Source: an uncultured Allorhizobium sp.
GTDB taxonomy: Bacteria > Pseudomonadota > Alphaproteobacteria > Rhizobiales > Rhizobiaceae
Assembly: GCA_958439205.1 (NCBI GenBank)
Contig: OY288189.1
Span: forward strand, 4,355,001 to 4,419,000
Direction of reading: 5' to 3'
DNA: 64,000 bases
Each line of letters opens with the position of its first letter. Positions within the stretch are counted from its first letter, which is position 1. A model generated the notes under the pieces. That model did not search any database, had not been told where the DNA came from, and saw only the letters and a list, made by a program, of their open reading frames with translations. Positions 36,382 through 45,973 of this stretch are shown here, one piece after another. Position numbers and translations under genes: made by a program.

Positions 36382-39300
36382 TCACGCTGTGTGGGGAGAG
36401 CGACCGAAGAAGAAGGCATAGGCGGCCGGCAGCACCAGAATGGTGAGCACAGTCGCAACCAGGATACCGCCCATCATCGCGTAGGCGAGCGGCCCCCAGA
36501 AGATGCCGCGAGAGATCGGGATGAGCGCGAGCACCGCCGTGAGTGCCGTGAGCATGATCGGGCGGAAGCGGCGCACGGCCGAGCCAATGATCGCTTCTCG
36601 CCGGTCCATGCCGGCCGCGATGTCCTGGTCGATCTGGTCGATCAGGATGATCGAGTTGCGGATGATGATCCCGAGTAGAGCGATGACCCCGAGGATCGCG
36701 ACGAAGCCGAAGGGGGAGCCTGAGATCAGCAAGGCAGCGGCAGCACCGATGATCCCGAGCGGACCGGTGGCGAGCACCAGCATCGCCTTGCCGAAATGCT
36801 GCAGCTGAACCATCAGCAGCACGACAATGACGAGCAACATGATCGGGGCCTTGGCCGCAATCGAGTTCTGGCTCTCGGCACTGTCTTCTGCACCACCCTG
36901 GATCTCGATGGAATAGCCGGCGGGCAGGCTGTCACGCAGCGGCTGCATTTCCATGAACATCTTCAGGGTCACGTCGTTCGACTGGACGCCATCCGGCAGC
37001 GTTGCGCGAACAGTGATCGTCGGCAGACGGTTGCGCCGCCATTCGATGCCCTGCTCGAGCGTCGGCACGACCCTGGCGATCTGCGACAGCGGAATGAACG
37101 CGCCCAGATCCGTCGGAACATAGATCGAGTTCACAGCGGTCAACAGGCGACGGCTCTCCTCCGGCTCGCGCGCCACGATCGAGATCGTTTCTTCACCCGC
37201 GCGGACATCGGCCAGCGGCGCGCCGCTCATTGTCGCCTGCAGCATCTGGCGCAGGCGCTGCGAGGACACGCCGAGTGCACGGGCCCGATCCTGATCGACG
37301 ACCAGCGTCATCGACGGAACCGGCTCCAGCCAGTCGTCATGCACGGCTTGCAGCAGTTCGTTCTGGTTGAACCGCGCCTTCACCTGATCGGCGATGCGGC
37401 GCACCTCCTCACGCTCGGGACCGCTCACGCGCATCTGGACGGCCCATCCCGTCGGCGGGCCGAGGAAGAGGCGGTCGACCTTGCCACGCACCGAGGGGAA
37501 TTCTTCGGCCAGCATCATCCGGAGCTTGGTAATCAGCCTTTCACGGGCCTCTTCATCCCTCGCCATGACCAGAAGCTGGGCATAGTTCGGATTGCGCAGC
37601 TGCTGGTCGAGCGGCAGGAAGAAGCGCGGTGCGCCCTCCCCGACATAGGTCGCGACAAAACGCTGGTCCTCATCGGCAAGGATTGCAGTTTCCAGGCGTT
37701 TCGCCTCGGCTTCGACCTCCTTGATCGAGGTTCCCTCCGGCAGCCACATGTCGACCAGGATTTCCGGGCGCGAGGACTGCGGGAAGAAGTTCTTCGGAAT
37801 GAACTGGAAGGACCACAGACTGACCGCAAAGATTGCGAGCGTGGAGCCGATGACGATGATCCGATGCTCGACGGCCCAGGACACGACCGAGCGCAGGCGG
37901 CGGTAAAAGGCCGTATCGAAAGCGTCGTGATGGTCGCCGGTATGCGTCCTCTGCTTGAGGATCATGTAGCCGAGCCAGGGCGTGAAATAGACCGCGACGA
38001 ACCAGGAGATGACCAGCGATATGCCGACCACGTAGAAGAGCGAGCGGACATACTCACCGGCGGTGGATTCCGCGAAGCCCACGGGAATGAAGCCCGCCGT
38101 GGTGATCAACGTACCTGTCAGCATCGGGAAGGCTGTCGAGGAATAGGCGAAACTCGCTGCATCGAGCTTATTGAGCCCCTCCTCCAGCTTTCGCTCCATC
38201 ATCTCGACAACGATCATGGCGTCATCGACGAGCAACCCAAGCGCAATGATCAGCGCGCCGAGCGAGATGCGTTGCAGATCGAGGCCGAATTCGTACATCA
38301 CGGCGAAGGTGGCCGCGAGCACCAGCGGAATGGCGATCGCGATCACCAGGCCCGAGCGCCAGCCGATCGACACGAAGGAGACGACGAGGACGATCAGAAG
38401 CGCCTCGCCAAGCGCCTTCATGAACTCGCCAATCGCTTCGCGCACGACTTCGGGCTGATTGGAAATCTGCGAGACTTCGAGGCCGATCGGCAGGGTGCCC
38501 TCGAAACGCTCCAGAGTCTGCTCCACGGCATCGCCAACGTCGGTGACCTTGAAGCCCTTGGCCATGACCACGCCGACCTGGACGGAATCCTTGCCGTTGA
38601 ACCGGAATTTGCGTTGATAGGGATCTTCCAGACCTTCGGTCACTGTCGCGATGTCGCCGAGGCGCGTGACCTGGCTGCCGGAATTCAGCCGAAGTTCGCG
38701 AATGTCCTCCGCCGCCGAGAAGCCACCGTCGACCGAGATGCGCACCGAGCGCGATCCGGTGTCGATGGATCCTGTCGCATCGATGGCATTTTGCCCGGCC
38801 AGCGCGTTCTGCAGGTCGGCGAAGGTGAGGCCGCGCTCGGCCAGCGCCTTGGACGAGACCTCGATGAAGATCTTCTGTGGCTGGTCGCCCAGGATGACGG
38901 CCTTTTCGACACCCTGGGTCGAGAGCAGCACGTCGCGAGCCTGGATGGCATATTGCTTCAGCTCCGGATAGCTGTAGCCATCGCCGGTCAGGGCATAGAG
39001 CGTGATATAGGTATCGCCGAATTCATCATTGAAGTAAGGGCCGAGCAGGCCTTCCGGCAACTCGTTCTCGATATCACCGACCTTCTTGCGGACCTGGTAG
39101 AAGGCATCCGCCACATCATTGGCATCCGTGTTGCCCTTGACCTGCAGGGTGATGATCGCAGAGCCCGGGCGCGTGTAGGACTTTACCCAGTCGAGATAGG
39201 GCGTTTCCTGCAGCTTGCGCTCGATCTTGTTGACCACCTGGTCCTGCATGTCGGTCAGCGAAGCGCCTGGCCAGAAGGCCTGAACCACCATCACACGGAA

Positions 39301-39453
39301 GGTGAAATCGGGATCTTCCTTCTGCCCCATGCGCATCAGCCCGAACAGGCCGGTCACCAGGATCAGGCCGAAGAGGAAGCGCGCGATGCTCGGATGGCCG
39401 ATCGCCCAGCGGGACAGGTTGAACGAGCCCGGCTCTGCAGGAGAGTGTGTCAT
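36382..39453 (-). CDS. RND efflux transporter permease
   Basis: A 1023-residue inner-membrane pump of the AcrB/HAE1 type, with a first membrane helix (RFLFGLILVTGLFGLMRMGQKEDPDF), two large periplasmic loops and about twelve membrane spans. The proton-relay region is ALGLLVDDAMIVVEMMERKLEEG, with paired aspartates. It probably expels hydrophobic drugs, detergents or plant compounds. ATG 39453 is chosen because it precedes the first helix closely; the frame is open 32 codons upstream. Its fusion protein and a TetR regulator lie upstream in the same direction. No outer-membrane channel gene is nearby. Confidence 0.92.
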   Translation of the reverse strand: MTHSPAEPGSFNLSRWAIGHPSIARFLFGLILVTGLFGLMRMGQKEDPDFTFRVMVVQAFWPGASLTDMQDQVVNKIERKLQETPYLDWVKSYTRPGSAIITLQVKGNTDANDVADAFYQVRKKVGDIENELPEGLLGPYFNDEFGDTYITLYALTGDGYSYPELKQYAIQARDVLLSTQGVEKAVILGDQPQKIFIEVSSKALAERGLTFADLQNALAGQNAIDATGSIDTGSRSVRISVDGGFSAAEDIRELRLNSGSQVTRLGDIATVTEGLEDPYQRKFRFNGKDSVQVGVVMAKGFKVTDVGDAVEQTLERFEGTLPIGLEVSQISNQPEVVREAIGEFMKALGEALLIVLVVSFVSIGWRSGLVIAIAIPLVLAATFAVMYEFGLDLQRISLGALIIALGLLVDDAMIVVEMMERKLEEGLNKLDAASFAYSSTAFPMLTGTLITTAGFIPVGFAESTAGEYVRSLFYVVGISLVISWFVAVYFTPWLGYMILKQRTHTGDHHDAFDTAFYRRLRSVVSWAVEHRIIVIGSTLAIFAVSLWSFQFIPKNFFPQSSRPEILVDMWLPEGTSIKEVEAEAKRLETAILADEDQRFVATYVGEGAPRFFLPLDQQLRNPNYAQLLVMARDEEARERLITKLRMMLAEEFPSVRGKVDRLFLGPPTGWAVQMRVSGPEREEVRRIADQVKARFNQNELLQAVHDDWLEPVPSMTLVVDQDRARALGVSSQRLRQMLQATMSGAPLADVRAGEETISIVAREPEESRRLLTAVNSIYVPTDLGAFIPLSQIARVVPTLEQGIEWRRNRLPTITVRATLPDGVQSNDVTLKMFMEMQPLRDSLPAGYSIEIQGGAEDSAESQNSIAAKAPIMLLVIVVLLMVQLQHFGKAMLVLATGPLGIIGAAAALLISGSPFGFVAILGVIALLGIIIRNSIILIDQIDQDIAAGMDRREAIIGSAVRRFRPIMLTALTAVLALIPISRGIFWGPLAYAMMGGILVATVLTILVLPAAYAFFFGRSPHTA

Positions 39454-39487
39454 GATATCTGGATCCAGAAGGTAAAGGTCGCTGGGC

Positions 39488-40627
39488 TCAGCGGGTGGCG
39501 GCGTCAGGCTTTGCTGCCTCGGCTGCCTGCGGCAGGTTTTCATCGGCAAGCCGCACCTTCATGTCTTCCGTCATGAACTGCGTACCGGCCACGACCACGA
39601 GATCACCCGGATTGAGGCCTTCGGAGACCTGGATTCCCGCGTCCGAGAAGGTGTCAATGGTGACCGGGCGGGCATGCACGGTGGCTGCCATTTTGTCGAC
39701 AGTCCAGACGATGGTCTGATTGGACCCATCGCGGGTCAGCGCTGAGAGCGGCAGCTCGAAGAAGCTCTTGTCCGAGGGTGCAGTCGCGGTCACGCGCGCC
39801 GTCATGCCCAGCAGGATCTGCGGATTGTCGGACAGCGAGATACGGACCGCAAAGGTGCGCGACGTGGCATCGGCACTGCCGGCGACCTCGCGGACGGTGC
39901 CATCGAGGGCAAGCCCATCCTTCGACCAGAAACCGACCTCGACCTTCTTGCCCGGGGCAAAGGCGAATATCTCGTTTTCCGGCACGGCGATCAGCACTTC
40001 CTTCTCGCCGTCGGCAGCGACTGTGACCACCGGGCTGCCGGCAGCGACCACCTGGCCGGCATCCGCGCCAATGGTCGTGACGATGCCGGGTTTGTCTGCC
40101 TTCAGCTCGCCATAGGCGACCTGGTTGCGGGCCTGTTCCAGAGAGGAACGCTGGCTGTCACGCGTCGCAAGTGCCTGATTGTAGGTGAGTTGCGCCTGTT
40201 CCAGCTGTGCCTTGGTGGTGACCTGCTGGCGGTAGAGCGCATCGGCCCGCTTCAGGGCGAAATCTGCTGTCTCCAGCTGCCGTTCGGCGGCCGCGAGGCT
40301 TGCCTCGGCGCTGCGCATCTGGAGCTGATAGTCGGTAACATCGAGGCGCGCGAGCACGTCACCTGGCGCGACGCGATCACCGATGTCGACAAGGCGTTCG
40401 ATGATCTTGCCGGCAACCCGGAAGCCGGCGGCAGCTTCGCTGCGGGCCTTAACCGTGCCGGAATACTTGAGCTCCCGATCCGTCGACGGGGCATGAACCT
40501 CAACCACCTTCACCGGCCTCAGGCTCGGTTCCTGGACAACTTCGGCCCCTCCTTCGGTACAGGATGTGAGACCGAGGGCGAGCAGAACAGGCAGGGAAAT
40601 CAACGAAAGGCGGACGCTGGCGGACAT
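39488..40627 (-). CDS. RND efflux periplasmic adaptor (membrane fusion) lipoprotein
   Basis: A 379-residue adaptor. The N-terminal lipobox SLPVLLALGLTSC implies a lipid-anchored protein. Barrel-sandwich halves (GTVKARSEAAAGFRVAGKI and KADKPGIVTTIGADAGQVV) flank a helical hairpin (SAEASLAAAERQLETADFALKRADALY...). The protein joins the RND pump to an outer-membrane channel. It lies 34 bases before the pump gene on the same strand and 22 bases after tetR. Confidence 0.91.
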   Translation of the reverse strand: MSASVRLSLISLPVLLALGLTSCTEGGAEVVQEPSLRPVKVVEVHAPSTDRELKYSGTVKARSEAAAGFRVAGKIIERLVDIGDRVAPGDVLARLDVTDYQLQMRSAEASLAAAERQLETADFALKRADALYRQQVTTKAQLEQAQLTYNQALATRDSQRSSLEQARNQVAYGELKADKPGIVTTIGADAGQVVAAGSPVVTVAADGEKEVLIAVPENEIFAFAPGKKVEVGFWSKDGLALDGTVREVAGSADATSRTFAVRISLSDNPQILLGMTARVTATAPSDKSFFELPLSALTRDGSNQTIVWTVDKMAATVHARPVTIDTFSDAGIQVSEGLNPGDLVVVAGTQFMTEDMKVRLADENLPQAAEAAKPDAATR

Positions 40628-40649
40628 GGTGGTTCCTCCCCGGAGGGGC

Positions 40650-41252
40650 TCAGACTTTGAGGGCTCGGATGGCGAATTCGGTCAGGTCTTCAGGGGCGGC
40701 CCGATTGCTCTTGCCGATGCATTGGGCCACCATCTGGGGATGGTGGAGAGGCGAGGTTGCGGCGCCGAAGCAACGGGCGACATGGGCCGGATCGCCCTTG
40801 ACGAACTCGCCGTTTTCCATGCCGTCGGCGATGATGCCGGTGAGGATGGCCTGGATTTCATCGATGTGCTTGTCGATGACGCCCCAGCTCTGCTCAATGG
40901 CAACCACGACCATTTCATGCACCTTGCGCTCATCAAGCATGGTCGACACGGTGAACTCGAAGTGGTTCATGGAGTAGCGACGCAGCCTCTCCTCGGCACT
41001 GACGGGGAGCTCGGCCGCGGCCTTGGCGATCATCAGGCTCTGCTGCAGCATGCGGGCGCAAACGCCCTCCAGCAGCTCACCCTTGGAGCCGAAGAAGCGG
41101 TAGATGTTCGCTGGCGACATGCCGAGTTCCTTCGCCACATCGGCGACGGTCGTCTTGCTGTAACCATAGTGACGAAACTGCGCCTCCGCAGCCTCAAGGA
41201 TGCGGGTGGACGTATCGGCTATATCGGGTAACGGCGAAGCATTTTGGGTCAT
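40650..41252 (-). CDS. TetR family regulator of the RND pump
   Basis: A 200-residue repressor with a standard TetR helix-turn-helix (STRILEAAEAQFRHYGYSKTTVADVAKELGMSPANIYRFFGSKGELLEGV) and a variable ligand-binding C-terminal domain. It is the first gene of the tetR-adaptor-pump operon. A perfect palindrome begins 3 bases upstream of its start codon and is the likely operator. No Shine-Dalgarno is visible, so the message may be leaderless or the palindrome may overlap the promoter. Confidence 0.9.
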   Translation of the reverse strand: MTQNASPLPDIADTSTRILEAAEAQFRHYGYSKTTVADVAKELGMSPANIYRFFGSKGELLEGVCARMLQQSLMIAKAAAELPVSAEERLRRYSMNHFEFTVSTMLDERKVHEMVVVAIEQSWGVIDKHIDEIQAILTGIIADGMENGEFVKGDPAHVARCFGAATSPLHHPQMVAQCIGKSNRAAPEDLTEFAIRALKV

Positions 41253-41255
41253 GGC

Positions 41256-41297
41256 GATTTACGACTGACGAATTTTGAATTTCGTCAGTCGTAAATC
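41256..41297 (-). promoter_or_regulatory. Perfect 17-bp inverted repeat, probable TetR operator
   Basis: Arms gatttacgactgacgaa (41256-41272) and ttcgtcagtcgtaaatc (41281-41297) are exact inverted repeats with an 8-base AT-rich spacer. The site is directly upstream of the tetR start, as expected for autorepression. Confidence 0.75.
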
Positions 41298-41553
41298 ATA
41301 AATCAGGATCGGTCAATATGTTCGGATTGGCGAATGGCGATTTTCGAGCCGCTCGCACGACCAGAAGTCGTATCCATGTAGCGCCTAACACGCCCGGCCT
41401 TACCGAAAGCTAAAGTGGCATAACGCACCACTCACGCACCTCTCCGTGCGCCTACAGCCTCGCACAAGCTCTTTGCCACAGAAGAATAGGTGGTGTGAGG
41501 TAAGTAAACTTCCTCGGCGCACGAGCGTCTGAGGGACAGAGGGATGCAACGCT
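41298..41553. other. Intergenic region between the tetR operator and the polysaccharide locus
   Basis: About 255 bases between divergent units. It should carry the promoter of the polysaccharide genes. A GAGGGA-like ribosome site lies near 41541. Nothing else is recognised. Confidence 0.4.
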
Positions 41554-42690
41554 ATGACTACTGCAGCTGCTGCAGATTTTGCTTATCCTCCAATCTCCAC
41601 TTTACGGCTGGATGATATGACAATTCAAAACGATGAGCTTATTCATCAGACTTGGGCCTTTTCGCGGGAAAACGGCGAAGTCATTGCTCCAGTCGTGCGC
41701 TTGCTGCCGAACGGCATCGTCGGCGGCTATATCCATCCCTTCGAGCGTTGCTGGGCGCTGGTCGACGGCGCTCTTCGTTTTCAGAGTATTACCGGCCAGA
41801 CCACGACCATATTTGACGAAAGCGAGCGGGATGAGCACGGCCTCCTGCGTCTGACCGGGCGCTCCAAGGTCGACCCGAATATCGTGCATGTGCTGAAACG
41901 CGTTCATATGCCGACGGCGCGGGACTTCGGCCAGAGTGCGTCAGACGACGTGCCCGAACTTCGGCAGGCAGAAGGCCTGCCAGGCCGCAAGCGCCGAAAC
42001 CTCGTCGTTCTGCGAGCCAATGCGCAATCTCTCCATATTCACTGGGCACGCAACATCCCGGAAGAGGACCGCAACTGGGATCTCTGCATCAGCTGGTATG
42101 GCAAAGAGGTACCGTCGGACTTGAAGGAGTGGGAGTATTTCACCCACCAGCCGAACGACCGGAAGTTTTCGGCGATCTACAAGCTCTTCTTAGAGGGTAG
42201 CCCGCTGCTCGATTATGAGAACGTCTACATGCCGGATGACGACCTCATGATGACCTGGGCCGACATCAACAAGCTCTTCAACATTTTCCGTATCGGCGGG
42301 TTCGATCTTGCGCAGCCTTCGCTGGTTGCGACCTCATACGTGACCCATCCGGTCACGGCACAGAACCCCGAATACCTGGTGCGCTACACCAACTTCGTCG
42401 AACTGATGTGCCCGGTTTTCAGCCGTTCGTTTCTGCAGATCTGCCTTCCGACCTTCGAGGCGTCGTTCAGCGGCTTCGGGCTGGACCATATCTGGTCTCA
42501 GCTGGGCGGTCGCGTGCCAGGACGCATTGCAATCATCGACGATATCGCCGTGGCGCATACCCGGCCGCCGAACAAGAACTACGATGTCTTGGCCGCGATC
42601 ATGGAAGAGCGCTCCATGGCCGAGCTCTACCGCTCTTCGAAAACCTACGAAAACTATGGCGGCGTAATCCGGAAGTATGCGTTCGGATAA
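41554..42690 (+). CDS. DUF707-like protein of the polysaccharide locus
   Basis: A 378-residue soluble protein. From about residue 150 it resembles DUF707 glycosyltransferase-like proteins, with [19 protein letters not shown], then [10 protein letters not shown]-like text, the acidic motif [18 protein letters not shown] (a DDD metal-binding-type motif), and [12 protein letters not shown] with [11 protein letters not shown]. The N-terminal 140 residues look like a separate beta-rich domain. Its place before CDP-sugar genes suggests a glycosyl transfer role. The start has a plausible AGAGGGA about 10 bases upstream. Activity is not established. Confidence 0.7.
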   Translation: MTTAAAADFAYPPISTLRLDDMTIQNDELIHQTWAFSRENGEVIAPVVRLLPNGIVGGYIHPFERCWALVDGALRFQSITGQTTTIFDESERDEHGLLRLTGRSKVDPNIVHVLKRVHMPTARDFGQSASDDVPELRQAEGLPGRKRRNLVVLRANAQSLHIHWARNIPEEDRNWDLCISWYGKEVPSDLKEWEYFTHQPNDRKFSAIYKLFLEGSPLLDYENVYMPDDDLMMTWADINKLFNIFRIGGFDLAQPSLVATSYVTHPVTAQNPEYLVRYTNFVELMCPVFSRSFLQICLPTFEASFSGFGLDHIWSQLGGRVPGRIAIIDDIAVAHTRPPNKNYDVLAAIMEERSMAELYRSSKTYENYGGVIRKYAFG

Positions 42691-42712
42691 GATGGCCCTC
42701 CAGGAGCTCAGC

Positions 42713-43495
42713 ATGCAATTCAAGCCTAAAGCGATCATTCTTGCCGGAGGGCTTGGCACCCGCCTGGCGGAGGAGACCTCGACAAAGCCCAAGCCCATGG
42801 TGGAAATCGGCGGGCGGCCGATCCTGTGGCACATCATGAAGATCTACAGCGCGCATGGCATCAATGATTTCATCATCTGCCTTGGCTACAAGGGTCACGT
42901 GATCAAGGAATATTTCGCGAACTATTTCCTGCACATGTCCGACATCACCATCGATCTGCAGAACAACCGTGTGGAAACCCATGCGGCGAAAGCGGAGCCG
43001 TGGCGGGTTACCCTGGTCGATACCGGCGAAACCACGATGACAGGCGGCCGGCTGAAGCGCGTTATCCCCTACGTCCAGAACGATCCATACTTCTGCCTCA
43101 CCTATGGGGACGGTGTCGGTGATGTCGACATCACCCAGCTGGTCGAGTTCCATAAATCCCACGGCCTTCGGGCGACGGTCACCGGAGCCCAGCCTCCCGG
43201 TCGCTTCGGCGCCCTGAAGCTGGAGGACGACAAGGTCGTTTCCTTCATGGAAAAGCCCGTTGGCGACGGCAACTGGATCAATGGCGGCTTCTTTGTCCTG
43301 ACGCCCGATGTCGCCGGCCTCATCGCAGGGGACGAAACGACCTGGGAGCAGGAGCCGCTCGAAAGTCTCGCCCGCGATGGACAGCTTGCCATCTATCGCC
43401 ACTACAATTTCTGGCAACCGATGGACAGCCTGCGCGACAAGACGCAGCTGGAGAAGCACTGGGAAAGCGGCAAAGCGCCCTGGAAGATCTGGTAG
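42713..43495 (+). CDS. rfbF: Glucose-1-phosphate cytidylyltransferase
   Basis: A 260-residue nucleotidyltransferase. [43 protein letters not shown] is the classic RfbF start, with the GGxGTR loop and the KPMV lysine; [12 protein letters not shown] holds the metal aspartates. It makes CDP-glucose from CTP and glucose 1-phosphate, the entry to CDP-deoxysugars. ATG 42713 has AGGAG 6 bases upstream; earlier in-frame starts lack this. rfbG follows after 72 bases. Confidence 0.94.
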   Translation: MQFKPKAIILAGGLGTRLAEETSTKPKPMVEIGGRPILWHIMKIYSAHGINDFIICLGYKGHVIKEYFANYFLHMSDITIDLQNNRVETHAAKAEPWRVTLVDTGETTMTGGRLKRVIPYVQNDPYFCLTYGDGVGDVDITQLVEFHKSHGLRATVTGAQPPGRFGALKLEDDKVVSFMEKPVGDGNWINGGFFVLTPDVAGLIAGDETTWEQEPLESLARDGQLAIYRHYNFWQPMDSLRDKTQLEKHWESGKAPWKIW

Positions 43496-43567
43496 GTCGC
43501 TGCCGGCGGCCTTAGCGCTGAATCCGTACAACAATGATCAGGGCAGCCCTGCCCGAACCGACAAGAG

Positions 43568-44683
43568 ATGACAGTGAGCCTTGAGACTACATTTTCCAAC
43601 GCACGCGTCCTGATCACAGGACATACCGGTTTCAAGGGAGCCTGGCTCAGCGCCTGGCTGATCAGTCTGGGTGCGAAGGTTTGCGGCTATTCGCGCGATA
43701 TTCCAACCACGCCCTCTCTGTTTGAACTCTCAGGCCTGGCAGGCGAGATCGAGCACCATATCGGCGATGTGCGGGATCTCGAGAAGTTGTCCGGCGTCAT
43801 CCAGTCCTTCCGTCCTGATTTCGTCTTTCATCTGGCCGCTCAGGCGATCGTTTCCGTCTCCTATGACGATCCGCTGGAAACCATCACGAGCAACGTGATT
43901 GGCACGGCGCACGTGATGGAAGCTCTGCGCAAGGTCGACTGGCCCTGCCATGCCGTCATCATCACGTCCGACAAGTGCTATGACAATGTGGAATGGGTCT
44001 GGGGCTATCGCGAAACGGATGCCCTTGGTGGCAAGGACATCTATTCCGGATCCAAGGGCGCAGCAGAGCTGATCTTCCGCTCCTATTTCCACTCCTTCTT
44101 CCAGGGCAAGAACCATCCCGTGCGGCTTGCCACCGCCCGCGCCGGCAATGTGATCGGCGGAGGAGATTGGGCGGCCAATCGCATTGTTGCCGATTGCATT
44201 CGCGCCTGGGGAGACGGGAAGACAGTCGAGATCCGCTCGCCTGCCGCAACGCGCCCGTGGCAGCATGTGCTGGAGCCGCTCAGTGGTTATCTGACACTTG
44301 CGCAGGCACTCTCCTTGTCGGACCGGCTGAACGGGCAATCCTACAATTTCGGCCCGAGGGCGGAGCAGAACCGAACCGTGGTCGATCTGATCGGCAGCCT
44401 TGGCAAGATCTGGCAGCTGGAGGAAGGTCTCGCGCCTTACGAGGTCACGGGCAATATTCCATTCCATGAGGCAAGCCTGCTCAAGCTCAGTTGTGACAAG
44501 GCCCTGCTCGACCTGAACTGGGAAGCAAACCTGAAATACGAGGAATGTGCCGATATGACCGGCTCCTGGTACAGGCGGGTTCTCAAGGGCAAGGAACAGG
44601 CGCTTTCGGTTACCCTGGAGCAGATCGTAAGCTTTACGAAGCTTGCGCGCGATCGCGAACTCGTCTGGACGGCCGACCGCTGA
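43568..44683 (+). CDS. rfbG: CDP-glucose 4,6-dehydratase
   Basis: A 371-residue SDR-type dehydratase with the NAD motif GHTGFKGAW and catalytic YSGSKGAAE, plus CDP-glucose dehydratase text such as DLEKLSGVIQSFRPDFVFHLAAQAIVS and ITSDKCYDNVEW. It converts CDP-glucose to CDP-4-keto-6-deoxyglucose. It follows rfbF and is followed after 1 base by a cupin gene that may epimerise the product. This fixes the locus as CDP-sugar synthesis. Confidence 0.94.
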   Translation: MTVSLETTFSNARVLITGHTGFKGAWLSAWLISLGAKVCGYSRDIPTTPSLFELSGLAGEIEHHIGDVRDLEKLSGVIQSFRPDFVFHLAAQAIVSVSYDDPLETITSNVIGTAHVMEALRKVDWPCHAVIITSDKCYDNVEWVWGYRETDALGGKDIYSGSKGAAELIFRSYFHSFFQGKNHPVRLATARAGNVIGGGDWAANRIVADCIRAWGDGKTVEIRSPAATRPWQHVLEPLSGYLTLAQALSLSDRLNGQSYNFGPRAEQNRTVVDLIGSLGKIWQLEEGLAPYEVTGNIPFHEASLLKLSCDKALLDLNWEANLKYEECADMTGSWYRRVLKGKEQALSVTLEQIVSFTKLARDRELVWTADR

Positions 44684-44684
44684 C

Positions 44685-45104
44685 ATGAAAGTCCCATTCC
44701 TCACGGCGCTGAAGCGGATTTCAACCCCCAAAGGAGATGTGCTTCACGGGATGAAGGCCAGCGATCCGGGCTATGAGGGTTTTGGCGAGGCCTACTTCTC
44801 GCAGGTCTTTTCAGGCGACACGAAGGGATGGAAACGACACCTTCGCATGACGCTCAACCTCGTCTGCGTCGCAGGCGCGATCCGGGTCATGGTGCGCGAG
44901 GGAAATGGCCGCATGGTTCTCGATACCCAACTCTCGCCCGATATGCCGGATCTCTATAACCGATTGACTGTGCCACCCGGGTACTTTGTCGCGTTCCAGG
45001 GTGTGTCACCGCAGACCTCGATGCTTATGAACGTGGCCTCTATTCACCATGATCCTGAGGAGGCGGAGACACGTCCGCTGGATGCCTTTGGAGATCTCCC
45101 GTGA
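44685..45104 (+). CDS. RmlC-like cupin (dTDP-4-dehydrorhamnose 3,5-epimerase-related)
   Basis: A 139-residue cupin, MKVPFLTALKRISTPKGDVLHGMKASDPGYEGFGEAYFSQV. It is shorter than true RmlC (about 180) and resembles sugar 3,5-epimerase-like proteins in polysaccharide loci (RHLRMTLN, then PPGYFVAFQGVSP). It may epimerise the CDP-4-keto-6-deoxy sugar made by RfbG. The next gene starts with GTG and overlaps its stop by four bases. Confidence 0.76.
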   Translation: MKVPFLTALKRISTPKGDVLHGMKASDPGYEGFGEAYFSQVFSGDTKGWKRHLRMTLNLVCVAGAIRVMVREGNGRMVLDTQLSPDMPDLYNRLTVPPGYFVAFQGVSPQTSMLMNVASIHHDPEEAETRPLDAFGDLP

Positions 45105-45973
45105 GGCCGGCGCGGATCCTGCTGCTTGGCGCGAGCGGCATGCTGGGCAGCCGTTTCGCGACGCAGTTCCTCGGCCGCGACGTCGTCACTCTAGACCGCG
45201 CTCTGCTGGATGTTACGCAACCGCGACAGCTGATCGAAGCGGTCATGCAGACTCAGGCGTCCATCATCATCAATTGCGTGGCCGACACGGATGTCGAGCG
45301 GGCGGAAAGCGAGCCGGATCGCGCCTTTGCCGTCAATGCGCTGCTTCCGGGCCTCGTCGGCCAGGCAGCGCAGCGCATGGATGCGCTTCTGGTGCATTTC
45401 TCCTCGACCGGCTGCTATGGACTTTCGGAAGCCGGCACCGAGCCGCATTCAGACTTCGCGCCCCTTCATCCCACGACCGCGCATCACCGAAGCAAGGCCC
45501 AGGGCGAGGCTGCCGTTCTCGCCAGTGGTTGCCGGCATCTGATCCTTCGGCTCGGCTGGCTCTATGGCGGCAGCCTTGCCCATCGCAAGAATTTCGTCTG
45601 GGCCCGAATTGCTGAAGCCCGTGAGAAGACCGAGATCCATTCGGACCCCTATCAGATCGGCTCTCCGACAAATGTCGAAGACGTCGTCAGCCAGACTGAG
45701 ATCTTGATCGAAGAGGGCATCGAGGGAAGTTTCAATTGCGTGGCAGGCGGCGCAGTCTCTCGGTTTGATTACGTTCGCCACATTCTGCTTGCCGCTGGGC
45801 TTTCACCTGTTCTTCTGCCGAAGCGGTTTGTCCGTCGGGCACCCGTCTCGCCCAACGAGGCCGCGCAGAACAGCAAGCTCACTCTCCTTGGCCTGAACCG
45901 CATGCCGAGCTGGGATCTGGCCCTGAGCGCTTACGTGCAGACACTGCTGGAACAGGAAAAGGCGGCTCCATGA
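45101..45973 (+). CDS. RmlD-like NAD(P)-dependent sugar reductase
   Basis: A 290-residue SDR with the cofactor motif GASGMLG and the RmlD-type INCVADTDVERAESEPDRAFAVNA and LRLGWLYGG. The YxxxK site is altered (AHHRSKAQGE; the tyrosine position reads H), which is unusual and may affect catalysis. It would reduce a 4-keto sugar. It starts at GTG 45101, overlapping the previous stop (GTGA), and overlaps the next gene start by four bases. Confidence 0.78.
   Translation: MRPARILLLGASGMLGSRFATQFLGRDVVTLDRALLDVTQPRQLIEAVMQTQASIIINCVADTDVERAESEPDRAFAVNALLPGLVGQAAQRMDALLVHFSSTGCYGLSEAGTEPHSDFAPLHPTTAHHRSKAQGEAAVLASGCRHLILRLGWLYGGSLAHRKNFVWARIAEAREKTEIHSDPYQIGSPTNVEDVVSQTEILIEEGIEGSFNCVAGGAVSRFDYVRHILLAAGLSPVLLPKRFVRRAPVSPNEAAQNSKLTLLGLNRMPSWDLALSAYVQTLLEQEKAAP

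Noticed and set aside
36796-39576. A 926-codon open frame on the plus strand
   Set aside because: It lies exactly opposite the RND pump gene, has low-complexity Arg/His/Asp-rich translation and no domain. It is a shadow frame of a high-GC gene.
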